Virus record (IMG/VR): IMGVR_UViG_3300037963_000187
Span: 1-20,233 of that record
DNA: 20,233 nt
Source: a virus
Strand: one strand, 5' to 3'
Shown here: positions 10,597 through 18,118 of the stretch, one piece after another
Numbering within the stretch: position 1 is the stretch's first letter
Layout of the letters: each line of letters starts with the position of its first letter
Program-made: the position numbers and the translations under genes
The notes under the pieces: generated by a model
What the model was told of the DNA's origin: nothing
Seen by the model: the letters and a program-made list of their open reading frames with translations, nothing else
Databases searched by the model: none

Positions 10597-12116
10597 CAGA
10601 ATTAAACTATAAAGCTCCAGGTAAAATAGTTAAAACCTTTATGAAGGATGATTCCTTCTTTAGAGGATTACGTGGTCCAGTAGGATCTGGTAAATCTGTA
10701 TCTTGTTGTATTGAAATCTTTAGACGTGCATTAACACAAGAACCTAGTCCAGATGGTAAACGTAAATCTAGATGGGCAGTTATAAGAAATACTAACCCAC
10801 AGTTAAAGACTACAACCATTAAGACATGGTTAGATTGGTTTCCAGAAAGTTCATTTGGAAACTTTACATACTCAGTTCCTTACACCCATAACATTAATGT
10901 AGGTGATGTAGAACTAGAAGTTATTTTTCTAGCACTAGATAGACCAGAAGATGTAAAGAAACTCTTGTCTTTAGAACTAACTGGTGTATGGGTAAATGAA
11001 GCAAGAGAGATTCCCAAATCTATTGTGGATGCCTGTACTATGCGTGTTGGCAGATTCCCTTCAATGAAAGATGGTGGACCTACTTGGTATGGTGTTATCG
11101 CTGATACCAACGCACCTGATGAAGATCATTGGTGGTCAATTATGTCTGGTGAAGTTCCTATGCCAGATCATATGAGCCAAGAAGAATCTGTCATGTTAGT
11201 CAAGCCAGATAACTGGAAGTTTTTTGTACAGCCTCCAGGTATGATTGAAAAGAAAGAAAACGAAAAAATTAAAGGTTATGAACTTAACACTGATGCAGAA
11301 AATATTCAAAATGTTACACCAGATTACTATCCAAATATCATACGAGGAAAGTCTAAAAGTTGGATTGATGTTTATGTTTTAAATAAACTAGGAACTATAG
11401 AAGATGGTAAACTTGTATATGGATCATTTAGAGAAGATGTTCATATAGCAGATGAAGAAATACCTTTTGCACCTACTACTGTTTATATTGGATTAGACTT
11501 TGGACTAACACCTTCTGCTGTATTTGGACAGAAACTACCTGATGGTAGATGGTTAATCTTACATGAACTAGTTTGTTTTGATATAGGTACAGTTAAATTT
11601 AGTGAATTACTAAAGCATGAGATTATTAAACATTGTGCAGATAAAGATTTAAAAATATTTGGAGATCCTGCTGGTGATTTTAGAGCACAGACAGATGAAA
11701 CAACTCCATTTCAAATACTTAGACAACAAGGCATCCAAGCATTTCCTGCACCATCTAATGATGTAGGACTAAGAATAGAATCTGTAGAAACAGCATTGAA
11801 TAGAATGGTAGATGGTAAGCCTGGATTCTTATTGAATAGATCTTGTAAATCTTTACGTAAAGGATTTTTAGGTGGATATCATTACAGAAGAATACAAACT
11901 TCTGGAGAAAGATATGAAGATAAACCTAATAAGAATAAATTTTCACACGTACATGATGCACTACAATATTTGATGCTAGGTGCTGGTGAAGGTAGATCAT
12001 TGACTGTAGGTCCAGCTAAACCTCAAGTATCTAATGCTTATAAGAACTGGAATATATTTGATCGTAGTACAATGAATAGGAGGAAGAAGTGGGATATTTT
12101 CCGAAGGAATGGTTAA
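10593..12116 (+). CDS. terL: Terminase large subunit
   Basis: Packaging ATPase and headful/end-cutting nuclease. Residues 28-35 read GPVGSGKS (Walker A), about 131-137 GVWVNEA (Walker B with E136), and the C-terminal RNase H-like nuclease shows GLDFG (D302), GDPAGD (D358/D362) and HVHDALQYL (D455), giving the expected acidic triad. Length (507 aa) is typical. The chosen start is TTG 10593, which overlaps the preceding stop; the first in-frame ATG is residue 17, still before Walker A, so the true start may be later. Followed by a gene that overlaps its 3' end by 28 nt. Confidence 0.95.
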   Translation: MTELNYKAPGKIVKTFMKDDSFFRGLRGPVGSGKSVSCCIEIFRRALTQEPSPDGKRKSRWAVIRNTNPQLKTTTIKTWLDWFPESSFGNFTYSVPYTHNINVGDVELEVIFLALDRPEDVKKLLSLELTGVWVNEAREIPKSIVDACTMRVGRFPSMKDGGPTWYGVIADTNAPDEDHWWSIMSGEVPMPDHMSQEESVMLVKPDNWKFFVQPPGMIEKKENEKIKGYELNTDAENIQNVTPDYYPNIIRGKSKSWIDVYVLNKLGTIEDGKLVYGSFREDVHIADEEIPFAPTTVYIGLDFGLTPSAVFGQKLPDGRWLILHELVCFDIGTVKFSELLKHEIIKHCADKDLKIFGDPAGDFRAQTDETTPFQILRQQGIQAFPAPSNDVGLRIESVETALNRMVDGKPGFLLNRSCKSLRKGFLGGYHYRRIQTSGERYEDKPNKNKFSHVHDALQYLMLGAGEGRSLTVGPAKPQVSNAYKNWNIFDRSTMNRRKKWDIFRRNG

Positions 12117-12496
12117 TATATTTTTATGATCCACCCCATGAGGAGTGGTATCATGTATTTAGAAGAAAGAATATGGCTCATTGTGGTATGTTAGGATTTG
12201 ATGTGAAACAACAAAAATGGATAGCTATAGAACATATTCACAAAAGATTAGATATTAAAATACTCGATGGTGAAGATGTAGCTAAAGTCTTTGATTTTGT
12301 TAAAGCTATGAATGGTAAGTTTATAAAAGCTAAATTATTCAAGCAAAAGTTTAGATTATTCCAGGCTGCATGGTTAAGAGAACATTCATGCGTAACTACT
12401 ATAATGAGAGTACTAGGAATAAATAAGTTGATTATTACCCCTTATCAGTTATATAAATATTTAAAGAAACAAGGTTGTGAACAATGGGATTTTTAA
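12089..12496 (+). CDS. Possible permuted papain-like (NlpC/P60 or LRAT-like) protein
   Basis: A 135-residue protein starting with GTG 12089 after AGGAGGAA. It begins with short strands (WLIYFYDPPHEEWYHVFRR), then H31-C-G-M-L-G-F-D and W-I-A-I-E-H49, and later S-C101-V-T-T-I-M-R-V-L-G followed by TPYQLYKYL. A histidine on an early strand, an acid/His on the next strand and a cysteine at the start of a later helix is the order of circularly permuted papain-like folds. This is my reading of spacing, not a proven family. In virions such enzymes may cleave peptidoglycan or lipids. It overlaps terL by 28 nt. Confidence 0.6.
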   Translation: MGYFPKEWLIYFYDPPHEEWYHVFRRKNMAHCGMLGFDVKQQKWIAIEHIHKRLDIKILDGEDVAKVFDFVKAMNGKFIKAKLFKQKFRLFQAAWLREHSCVTTIMRVLGINKLIITPYQLYKYLKKQGCEQWDF

Positions 12497-12705
12497 AACC
12501 ACCAAAATATAGAAAATCAGCTAGTGAAGAAGCATTAGAAAAACAAATGGAAGAAGAAAGAAAAGCAGCTGAAGAAGAAAAGAAAAGATTAGAAGCAGAA
12601 GAAGAACGCAGAAAAAAAAGATTTGCTGCTGGTAAGTTAGGATCTAGATCTTTATTTTCTAGAGCTGGTGGTCGTGGATTTTATACTGAAGGTGAAGAAA
12701 CATAA
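12484..12705 (+). CDS. Small coiled-coil protein
   Basis: A 73-residue protein whose middle (about 14-47) is an uninterrupted Glu/Lys/Ala/Arg helix (EEALEKQMEEERKAAEEEKK), followed by a Gly/Arg/Ser-rich, flexible end (GSRSLFSRAGGRGF). A single alpha-helix or coiled coil. It overlaps the preceding gene by 13 nt and shares one base with the next (TAATG). Position between terminase and portal suggests a virion or assembly role; unknown. Confidence 0.65.
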   Translation: MGFLKPPKYRKSASEEALEKQMEEERKAAEEEKKRLEAEEERRKKRFAAGKLGSRSLFSRAGGRGFYTEGEET

Positions 12706-13472
12706 TGGGATCTAGTACATCTACATCAAGTGGTGGAGGAAATAAAACATATGGAATGGGTCCAGGTCAGTCAATGGCTATGGCAGGAAATACTGGACTA
12801 GCTACTGCTACAACAGAACAAGCAGAAATTATTAAAAAAGGAACTGGTAAATCATTTAAAGCTATTGGTCAAAATATTGGTGAAGTAGGTTCTAAATATC
12901 GTAGACCAGCTGATGTTGATAAATATGCAGATAAAGTTCGTATGATGAATGAAGGTTTAGAAAAAGGTGGAAAAATTTTTGTTGGTGCAGATGGAGTAGA
13001 AAGAGTGAGTTTAATGGGAACTGGTGTTAAAGATGCACAAGGTAGAACTGTGTTATCAATTTTAAAACCAGAGCTTACTGCAAAAGCACCTACACTTAGA
13101 CAATTAGGTGGAGATATTGGTAGAGGATTAGTGGGTTATAATACATTAAAGTATAAAGATAATACTAATAAAGTTGAGATGGTTAGAGAAAAAGGTTTGA
13201 TTCCATCTTTATTTGATGCTGCTATAAAAGGACAATTTAGTCCAATAGGAGCTGCATTAAGTATTGGAAATAATTTTTTCTCATATGGATCTGCATCTAA
13301 AAATAATCAAACACAAGATCAAGTAACTAATTTGCCAGAAAGTGATATTAGAGAAAACGAAAGAAAAATGAAAATAGAAAAAAGATTAGCAGCTCTTGGT
13401 AGTTCAACTACAGATAATACTAGACCTTTCCTTACTATTAAAAGGCAAGGGTTTGGTGGGTCAATGAGTTAA
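12705..13472 (+). CDS. Hypothetical structural-region protein
   Basis: A 255-residue protein with a low-complexity Ser/Thr/Gly N-terminus (SSTSTSSGGG), Gly/Met-rich segment (GMGPGQSMAMAG), a helical middle and a second Gly-rich region with a possible amphipathic or membrane-active stretch (SPIGAALSIGNNFFSYGS). No enzyme motif. Shares one base with the genes on each side. Such proteins in this slot may be minor virion or internal proteins; that is inference from position. Confidence 0.6.
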   Translation: MGSSTSTSSGGGNKTYGMGPGQSMAMAGNTGLATATTEQAEIIKKGTGKSFKAIGQNIGEVGSKYRRPADVDKYADKVRMMNEGLEKGGKIFVGADGVERVSLMGTGVKDAQGRTVLSILKPELTAKAPTLRQLGGDIGRGLVGYNTLKYKDNTNKVEMVREKGLIPSLFDAAIKGQFSPIGAALSIGNNFFSYGSASKNNQTQDQVTNLPESDIRENERKMKIEKRLAALGSSTTDNTRPFLTIKRQGFGGSMS

Positions 13473-15049
13473 TGTATAGTTATAATTATAGATCAGGACC
13501 TAATGAAGGAGTAATGAATCCTAAATCATTTCTTAAAAAGTTTAGTCATGCAGAACAATTAAAGACACATTGGATTCCAAAGTTTGAAGAAGCATATGAA
13601 TATACAATGCCAGGGAGAGAAGCATTTTATGATGAAGCTCCTGGAGAAAAAAGAACTGATAGAATTTTTGATGAAACAGCTGTAGTAGGCATACAAGAGT
13701 TTGCATCAAGACTACAAGCAGGTATTACACCTACGTTTGGTAGATGGATAAATTTAAAAGCAGGTTTAGAAATACCTACACAATTAGCACCACAAGTAGA
13801 TGAACAATTAGATTCTATTACAGATTATATATTTGAAATACTTCATGCTTCTAACTTCAATCAAGAAGTACATGAATCATTTATGGACTTAGCTATTGGT
13901 ACTGGTGTGATGTTAGTAAATGAAGGAACATCTACTAATCCTATAGTATTTAATTCTATCCCATTACCACACGTATACTTGAATGGTGGACCAGACAACA
14001 AGATTGATTGTGTATATAGAAAACGTCAAATTAGATTAGGTGATATAAAAGTATTATATCCAGAAGCACAACTAGATACATTAGAAGATAAAATATTAAA
14101 TGATGGTGATGCTAAGTGTACTGTAATTGAAGGTACAATGAGAAACTACAAAGATCCAAACAAAGAAGTTTATGACTATGTAGTATGTGTAAAAGACTTT
14201 GAACAAATAATATTTGAAGATCAGTTTGAAGGACAAGGTTCTAATCCATTTATTACATTTAGATGGAACAAAGCTAGTGGTGAAGTATATGGTCGTGGTC
14301 CAGTATTTAACGCTATGTCTGCAATCAAAACTACTAACCTTACTATTGAATTAATTTTAGAAAATGCACAGATGAATATATCTGGTGTATATCAATTAGA
14401 AGATGATGGAGTAATTAATCCAGATAACATTCAGTTAGTACCTGGCACAATTATTCCAGTAGCTCCAGGATCTAGAGGTTTAGTTCCTATTAATGGAGCA
14501 GGTAGATTTGATGTAGCACAATTAGTATTAGATGATATGAGGCAGAATATACGTAAAGCATTATACATGGAAACACTTGGTCCAACCAAAGGTACACCTA
14601 TGTCAGCTACTGAAGTAGCAGAAAGAATGGCAGATTTATCTAGACAGATTGGATCTTCATTTGGCAGACTACAGTCAGAGTTTATTATGCCTTTGATTAG
14701 ACGTGTAATTTATATTTTAAAGAAGCAAGGTAGAATAGAATTACCTTCATTGAACAATAAAGAGATTAAAATTATTCCAGAATCACCATTATCTAGAGCG
14801 CAGAATGAACAAGATATAGCTGATATAAATAGATTTAATGCAACACTAGGTCAAACATTTGGACCACAAGTATTAAATTTAATTGTTAAACAAGAAGAAG
14901 TAGCTAGATATCTAGCAGAAAAAATGAATTTACCTGAAAAATTAATTAGAGATGCAGCTGAACAACAACAAGTTGTACAACAGATGCAGCAGGTAATGCA
15001 ACAACAGGGAGGTATGAATGAGTTGGGAGCAGCTCCAGAACAAGCCTAA
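13472..15049 (+). CDS. Portal (head-to-tail connector, T7 gp8-like)
   Basis: Dodecameric portal through which DNA is packaged and ejected. The 525-residue chain shows the gp8 family pattern: an early helical region with YEYTMPGREAF and DRIFDETAVVGIQEFASRLQ, the ITPTFGRWINLKAG strand, a central VYGRGPVFNAMSAIKTTNL, then the C-terminal MSATEVAERMADLSRQIGSS and FGRLQSEFIMPLIRR. The extreme C-terminus is Gln-rich (VVQQMQQVMQQQGG). Normal length for the family. Overlaps the next gene by 32 nt. Confidence 0.95.
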   Translation: MYSYNYRSGPNEGVMNPKSFLKKFSHAEQLKTHWIPKFEEAYEYTMPGREAFYDEAPGEKRTDRIFDETAVVGIQEFASRLQAGITPTFGRWINLKAGLEIPTQLAPQVDEQLDSITDYIFEILHASNFNQEVHESFMDLAIGTGVMLVNEGTSTNPIVFNSIPLPHVYLNGGPDNKIDCVYRKRQIRLGDIKVLYPEAQLDTLEDKILNDGDAKCTVIEGTMRNYKDPNKEVYDYVVCVKDFEQIIFEDQFEGQGSNPFITFRWNKASGEVYGRGPVFNAMSAIKTTNLTIELILENAQMNISGVYQLEDDGVINPDNIQLVPGTIIPVAPGSRGLVPINGAGRFDVAQLVLDDMRQNIRKALYMETLGPTKGTPMSATEVAERMADLSRQIGSSFGRLQSEFIMPLIRRVIYILKKQGRIELPSLNNKEIKIIPESPLSRAQNEQDIADINRFNATLGQTFGPQVLNLIVKQEEVARYLAEKMNLPEKLIRDAAEQQQVVQQMQQVMQQQGGMNELGAAPEQA

Positions 15050-15293
15050 AGGAAGTCAATTATCTATTGATGGATTTTATCGTACAGAAGAAAGAGAAAG
15101 ACAGCTTAATTCTGATATGGCTGCTGTATTTAGTACAGTAGTAGGAGAACAAGTTTTGGATTATTTAAGGTCCATTACAGTAGATGCAGTTGCAGGTAAA
15201 GACGTAAGCAACGAACATTTACGACATCTTGAAGGTATGAGATATTTATATTTTATCATCAAGAAAAGAATTGAATCTGATAAGGAGGTCTAA
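15018..15293 (+). CDS. Small portal-adjacent protein (Bbp19-like)
   Basis: A 91-residue helical protein with a pattern seen in small proteins next to podovirus portals: an early basic/aromatic region, then AAVFSTVVGEQVLDYLRSIT and later LEGMRYLYFIIKKRI. This resembles Bbp19-type proteins (F-x-T-x-x-G-x-x-V-L-x-x-L). AGGGAGGT lies about 5 nt before ATG 15018. It shares one base with the scaffold gene start. Role probably in head assembly or connector function; not proven. Confidence 0.65.
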   Translation: MSWEQLQNKPKGSQLSIDGFYRTEERERQLNSDMAAVFSTVVGEQVLDYLRSITVDAVAGKDVSNEHLRHLEGMRYLYFIIKKRIESDKEV

Positions 15294-16042
15294 TGTCAGA
15301 AGAACAAGTACAAGAAACACAAGAAACAACACAAGAGGTATCTCAAGAAAACACTAGTGAAGTTCAGATACCTGAGTATATTCCAGAAAAGTTTTGGGAT
15401 ACAGATAGAAATGAAATTAAAGTTGAAGAACTGGGTGCATCATACAAAGCATTGGAGCAAAAACTTGGGATGCGAACTGAAGATCTTACGAAACAATTAC
15501 GTGAAGATCTGGAATCAGAAAGAAAATCTAGCGTTCCTGAATCATATGAAATAAAGCTACCAGAGATACCACAAGATGTTGAAATATCAGTTGATCCAGA
15601 ACAAGAACTTGTTAAGTCTTGGGAACAAATTTGTAGAGATAATGGGTTATCACAGGAAGTATTCAACCAGGGAGTGGCGGCTTTTGTTAATAATGAAATT
15701 GCTGGTTTGCCGAACCTTCAAGAAGAAATGGGTAAATTGGGAGATAACGCAAAAGAACGCATTGAAGCTGCTGATCTTTGGAGCAAGAAGTATTTATCTA
15801 ATGATGCCTATAATGCTATTGCCAATATGGCTGCTACTGCTGAAGGCGTTAAAGCTCTAGAAGAAATCATGGCTTTATCTAAAAACAAGCCATTACCTAA
15901 TACCAATACTGTAGTAGATGTAGAACTAGATGAAGGTGATTTACAGTCTATGATGAGAGATCCTAGGTATTGGAAAGATGGTGAAAAAGATCCATCATAT
16001 ATTAGGAAAGTAACAGATCTATATCAAAAGAAATATGGCTAA
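15293..16042 (+). CDS. Capsid assembly scaffold (T7 gp9-like)
   Basis: Internal scaffold that directs capsid shape and then leaves. The 249-residue chain has a Gln/Glu/Thr-rich acidic N-terminus (EEQVQETQETTQEVSQE), the motif YIPEKFWD..IKVEELGASYKALEQKLG that is typical of phage scaffolds, a helical middle, and a basic C-terminus (YIRKVTDLYQKKYG) suited to bind the coat protein. AAGGAGG precedes the ATG. Its end overlaps the next gene by 8 nt (ATGGCTAA). Confidence 0.85.
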   Translation: MSEEQVQETQETTQEVSQENTSEVQIPEYIPEKFWDTDRNEIKVEELGASYKALEQKLGMRTEDLTKQLREDLESERKSSVPESYEIKLPEIPQDVEISVDPEQELVKSWEQICRDNGLSQEVFNQGVAAFVNNEIAGLPNLQEEMGKLGDNAKERIEAADLWSKKYLSNDAYNAIANMAATAEGVKALEEIMALSKNKPLPNTNTVVDVELDEGDLQSMMRDPRYWKDGEKDPSYIRKVTDLYQKKYG

Positions 16043-16289
16043 GAAGTTTCCATATAAGAAATACGTACTTATATGGGAAGATCCTACTGGGGATAGTGCA
16101 TGGATGTCTGATAAAGATATGGAATACCTATCTCCAGCTATTATTACTACAGAAGCATACATTTATTCAAAGAATAAGAAGTATATCAAGACATTTGCAA
16201 GTTATATTAGAGAAAGCGATGGATCATACACATACGCTGATGTCAATGTTTTTCCTGCATCTTGTCTTGTAAAGATGACGAAAATATAA
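16035..16289 (+). CDS. Conserved hypothetical between scaffold and capsid
   Basis: An 84-residue, probably beta-rich protein (KYVLIWEDPTGDSAWMSDKD, then IYSKNKKYIKTFASYIRESD and FPASCLVKMTKI). The pattern of W-E-D near the start, a strand with K-K-Y-I and a final P-x-x-x-I/L-V strand resembles small phage proteins of unknown role. It starts by an 8-nt overlap with the scaffold stop and ends 106 nt before the capsid gene. Confidence 0.65.
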   Translation: MAKKFPYKKYVLIWEDPTGDSAWMSDKDMEYLSPAIITTEAYIYSKNKKYIKTFASYIRESDGSYTYADVNVFPASCLVKMTKI

Positions 16290-16316
16290 TATATCTCAAC
16301 TAACAAGCCGATTTAA

Positions 16317-16333
16317 ACTGGACTTTGCCCAGT
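16317..16333 (+). promoter_or_regulatory. Small hairpin in the capsid leader
   Basis: ACTGG (16317-16321) and CCAGT (16329-16333) form a 5-bp stem with a 7-nt loop within the 106-nt gap before the capsid gene. No U-run follows, so it is not a terminator. The gap may carry a promoter or processing site for the abundant capsid transcript; none can be placed with confidence. Confidence 0.3.
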
Positions 16334-16395
16334 AATGGATAACTTAGAAATGTTTATGACGACAACTTGGATTTAATAATGAAAGGTAAAACACA

Positions 16396-17229
16396 ATGAC
16401 AGCAACAATAGATCAAGCATTTGTGAAACAGTTTGAAGCTGAAGTTCACATGGCTTATCAACGTATGGGTTCAAAATTGAAGCCCATGGTACGTAATGTC
16501 AATGGTGTAAAAGGAAATACTGTTCAGTTCCAAAAAGTAGCGAAAGGTTCTGCTTCAACTAAAGCAAGACACGCTGAGGTTGTCGCTATGAACTCTGTTC
16601 ACTCAAATGTAACTGCAACACTATCAGACTTTTATGCTGCTGATTACGTAGACAAACTAGACGAACTAAAAGTAAACATTGATGAGAGAAACATTGTAGC
16701 ACAAAATGCTGCATATGCTCTAGGTCGTAAGACTGATGAAATCATCACTGATACTTTTGATGCAGGTGCAACTGCTTTAGCTAACAACTCTGCTGGTTCA
16801 ACTACTGGTATGAACTTAGACAAAGCTCAGAATGTTTTTGAAATCTTTGGCAACAATGATGTGCCAGATGATGGAGGAAGATACTGGGTAGTCGGTCCAA
16901 AACAGTGGTCTGACCTATTAGATATAGATCAGTTCTCAAGAGCTGAATATATCGGTGAAGCAGATCTACCTTACAAAGGTGGAATGACAGCTAAAAGATG
17001 GTTGTCTTTCATGTGGTGTGGTTTTAGTGGTCTACCAACATCTGGTTCAACAGATAGACACACTATGGCTTTCCATAAATCATCTCTAGGTTTAGGTGTA
17101 GGTTCAGACGTAAGAACTGAAGTGAACTATATCCCTGAGAAAGTAGCACACCTTACAACTTCATATATGTCAATGGGAGCAGTCCTAATTGACGGTGATG
17201 GTGTAAGAATCCAGAAGTGTGCAGAGTAG
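16396..17229 (+). CDS. Major capsid protein
   Basis: A 277-residue coat protein. Position after the scaffold, length, and the pattern TIDQAFVKQFEAEVHMAYQR, GNTVQFQKVAKGSA, VDKLDELKVNIDERNIVAQN, the long Ala/Thr-rich stretch and the C-terminal domain with MSMGAVLIDGDGVRIQKC fit phage capsid proteins of the HK97-fold group found with T7-like portals. AAAGG is 8 nt before the ATG. It is followed by a small probable decoration protein and a terminator, which fits high, separate expression of capsid components. Confidence 0.85.
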   Translation: MTATIDQAFVKQFEAEVHMAYQRMGSKLKPMVRNVNGVKGNTVQFQKVAKGSASTKARHAEVVAMNSVHSNVTATLSDFYAADYVDKLDELKVNIDERNIVAQNAAYALGRKTDEIITDTFDAGATALANNSAGSTTGMNLDKAQNVFEIFGNNDVPDDGGRYWVVGPKQWSDLLDIDQFSRAEYIGEADLPYKGGMTAKRWLSFMWCGFSGLPTSGSTDRHTMAFHKSSLGLGVGSDVRTEVNYIPEKVAHLTTSYMSMGAVLIDGDGVRIQKCAE

Positions 17230-17238
17230 GAGTAAATA

Positions 17239-17487
17239 ATGGCATACGCAACTTCAAACCCTGTAAAAAAAATCTCTCAAATGGGAGATTCTAATTCACT
17301 TTGGTATTATGCTGATGGTGATGCTATCGGTACTATTGATGATAATGAATACTTTTTAGCATCAACTGGCGATTTAAATGCTGGTGATGTTATCATAGTC
17401 AATAGTGGTGGATCAAATGGTGTTGTAGATATATTAATTGTAACTACAGCATCTTCAACACAAGTAAGAACTGCCTTACTATCATAA
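17239..17487 (+). CDS. Small capsid-associated (decoration-like) protein
   Basis: An 82-residue, beta-rich protein (NPVKKISQMGDSNSLWYY, YFLASTGDLNAGDVIIVNS, VVDILIVTTASSTQVR) with AGGAG upstream. The pattern N-P-x-x-x-x-S, L-W-x-Y, Y-F, L-x-x-G-D-x-I is, as I recall, seen in small proteins directly after phage capsid genes. Likely a head decoration or fibre protein. The assignment rests on position and composition. Confidence 0.6.
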   Translation: MAYATSNPVKKISQMGDSNSLWYYADGDAIGTIDDNEYFLASTGDLNAGDVIIVNSGGSNGVVDILIVTTASSTQVRTALLS

Positions 17488-17494
17488 TGATATT

Positions 17495-17516
17495 GGGGGG
17501 ATTTATTCCCCCCTTT
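17495..17516 (+). terminator. Intrinsic terminator after the capsid genes
   Basis: GGGGGG (17495-17500), loop ATTTATT, CCCCCC (17508-17513), then TTT. A 6-bp all-GC stem followed by a short T run. It lies between the capsid/decoration pair and the tail genes, ending 6 nt before the next start codon, so it likely limits tail gene expression and may also hamper ribosome loading there. A 13-bp palindrome TATCATAATGATA (17480-17492) lies just upstream. Confidence 0.7.
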
Positions 17517-17521
17517 AAATA

Positions 17522-18118
17522 ATGGCAGATACTAAAGTAGACATTTGTGCAAGAGCCTTAATTATGATAGGCGCACAGCCTATATCTTCTTTTGATGATG
17601 GCTCAACAGAAGCATTAGTAGCTTCAAACATTTACGAAAATATTACTCAATCAATTCTTTGCAGACATAGATGGAGATTTGCAACAGAACAACAACAACT
17701 TTCTTTATTAGCTGCAACACCTACAGGTAGATATGAATATGCTTATCAGCTACCTACCTCACCAGATTTATTACAATTAAATACAATTACAGTTGCTGAT
17801 GTACCTATTGAATATGCTAGGTATGGAGATAAAGTATTTGTAAATGGGTATGATTCACAGTCAGCATTGATTGCTGATTATATATTTAGACAAGATGAAT
17901 CAGAGTTTCCTGCGTATTTTAAATTAAGTTTAGAATATACATTAGCTTCTATTTTTGCTGGATCAGTAGCAAGAGATGCAGCTATGATAAAACAGTTTTC
18001 AGACTTAGCAGAAAGACAAGTATTAATAGCTAAGAATACAGATAGCCAAGAAGTAACAAACAAAAAACTTAGCACAAAGAGATTTATAACAAACAGATTA
18101 ACTACTAGGGGATATTAA
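17522..18118 (+). CDS. Tail tubular protein A (T7 gp11-like)
   Basis: Tail gatekeeper ring joined to the portal. The 198-residue chain has the family opening TKVDICARALIMIGAQPISSF, then ALVASNIYENITQSIL, the W-rich RHRWRFATEQQQLSLL and the strand region YEYAYQLPTSPDLLQL; the C-terminus is helical and basic. The usual length is about 190-200. No Shine-Dalgarno is visible; the ATG lies 6 nt past a terminator-type stem. It shares one base with the next gene (TAATG). Confidence 0.9.
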   Translation: MADTKVDICARALIMIGAQPISSFDDGSTEALVASNIYENITQSILCRHRWRFATEQQQLSLLAATPTGRYEYAYQLPTSPDLLQLNTITVADVPIEYARYGDKVFVNGYDSQSALIADYIFRQDESEFPAYFKLSLEYTLASIFAGSVARDAAMIKQFSDLAERQVLIAKNTDSQEVTNKKLSTKRFITNRLTTRGY

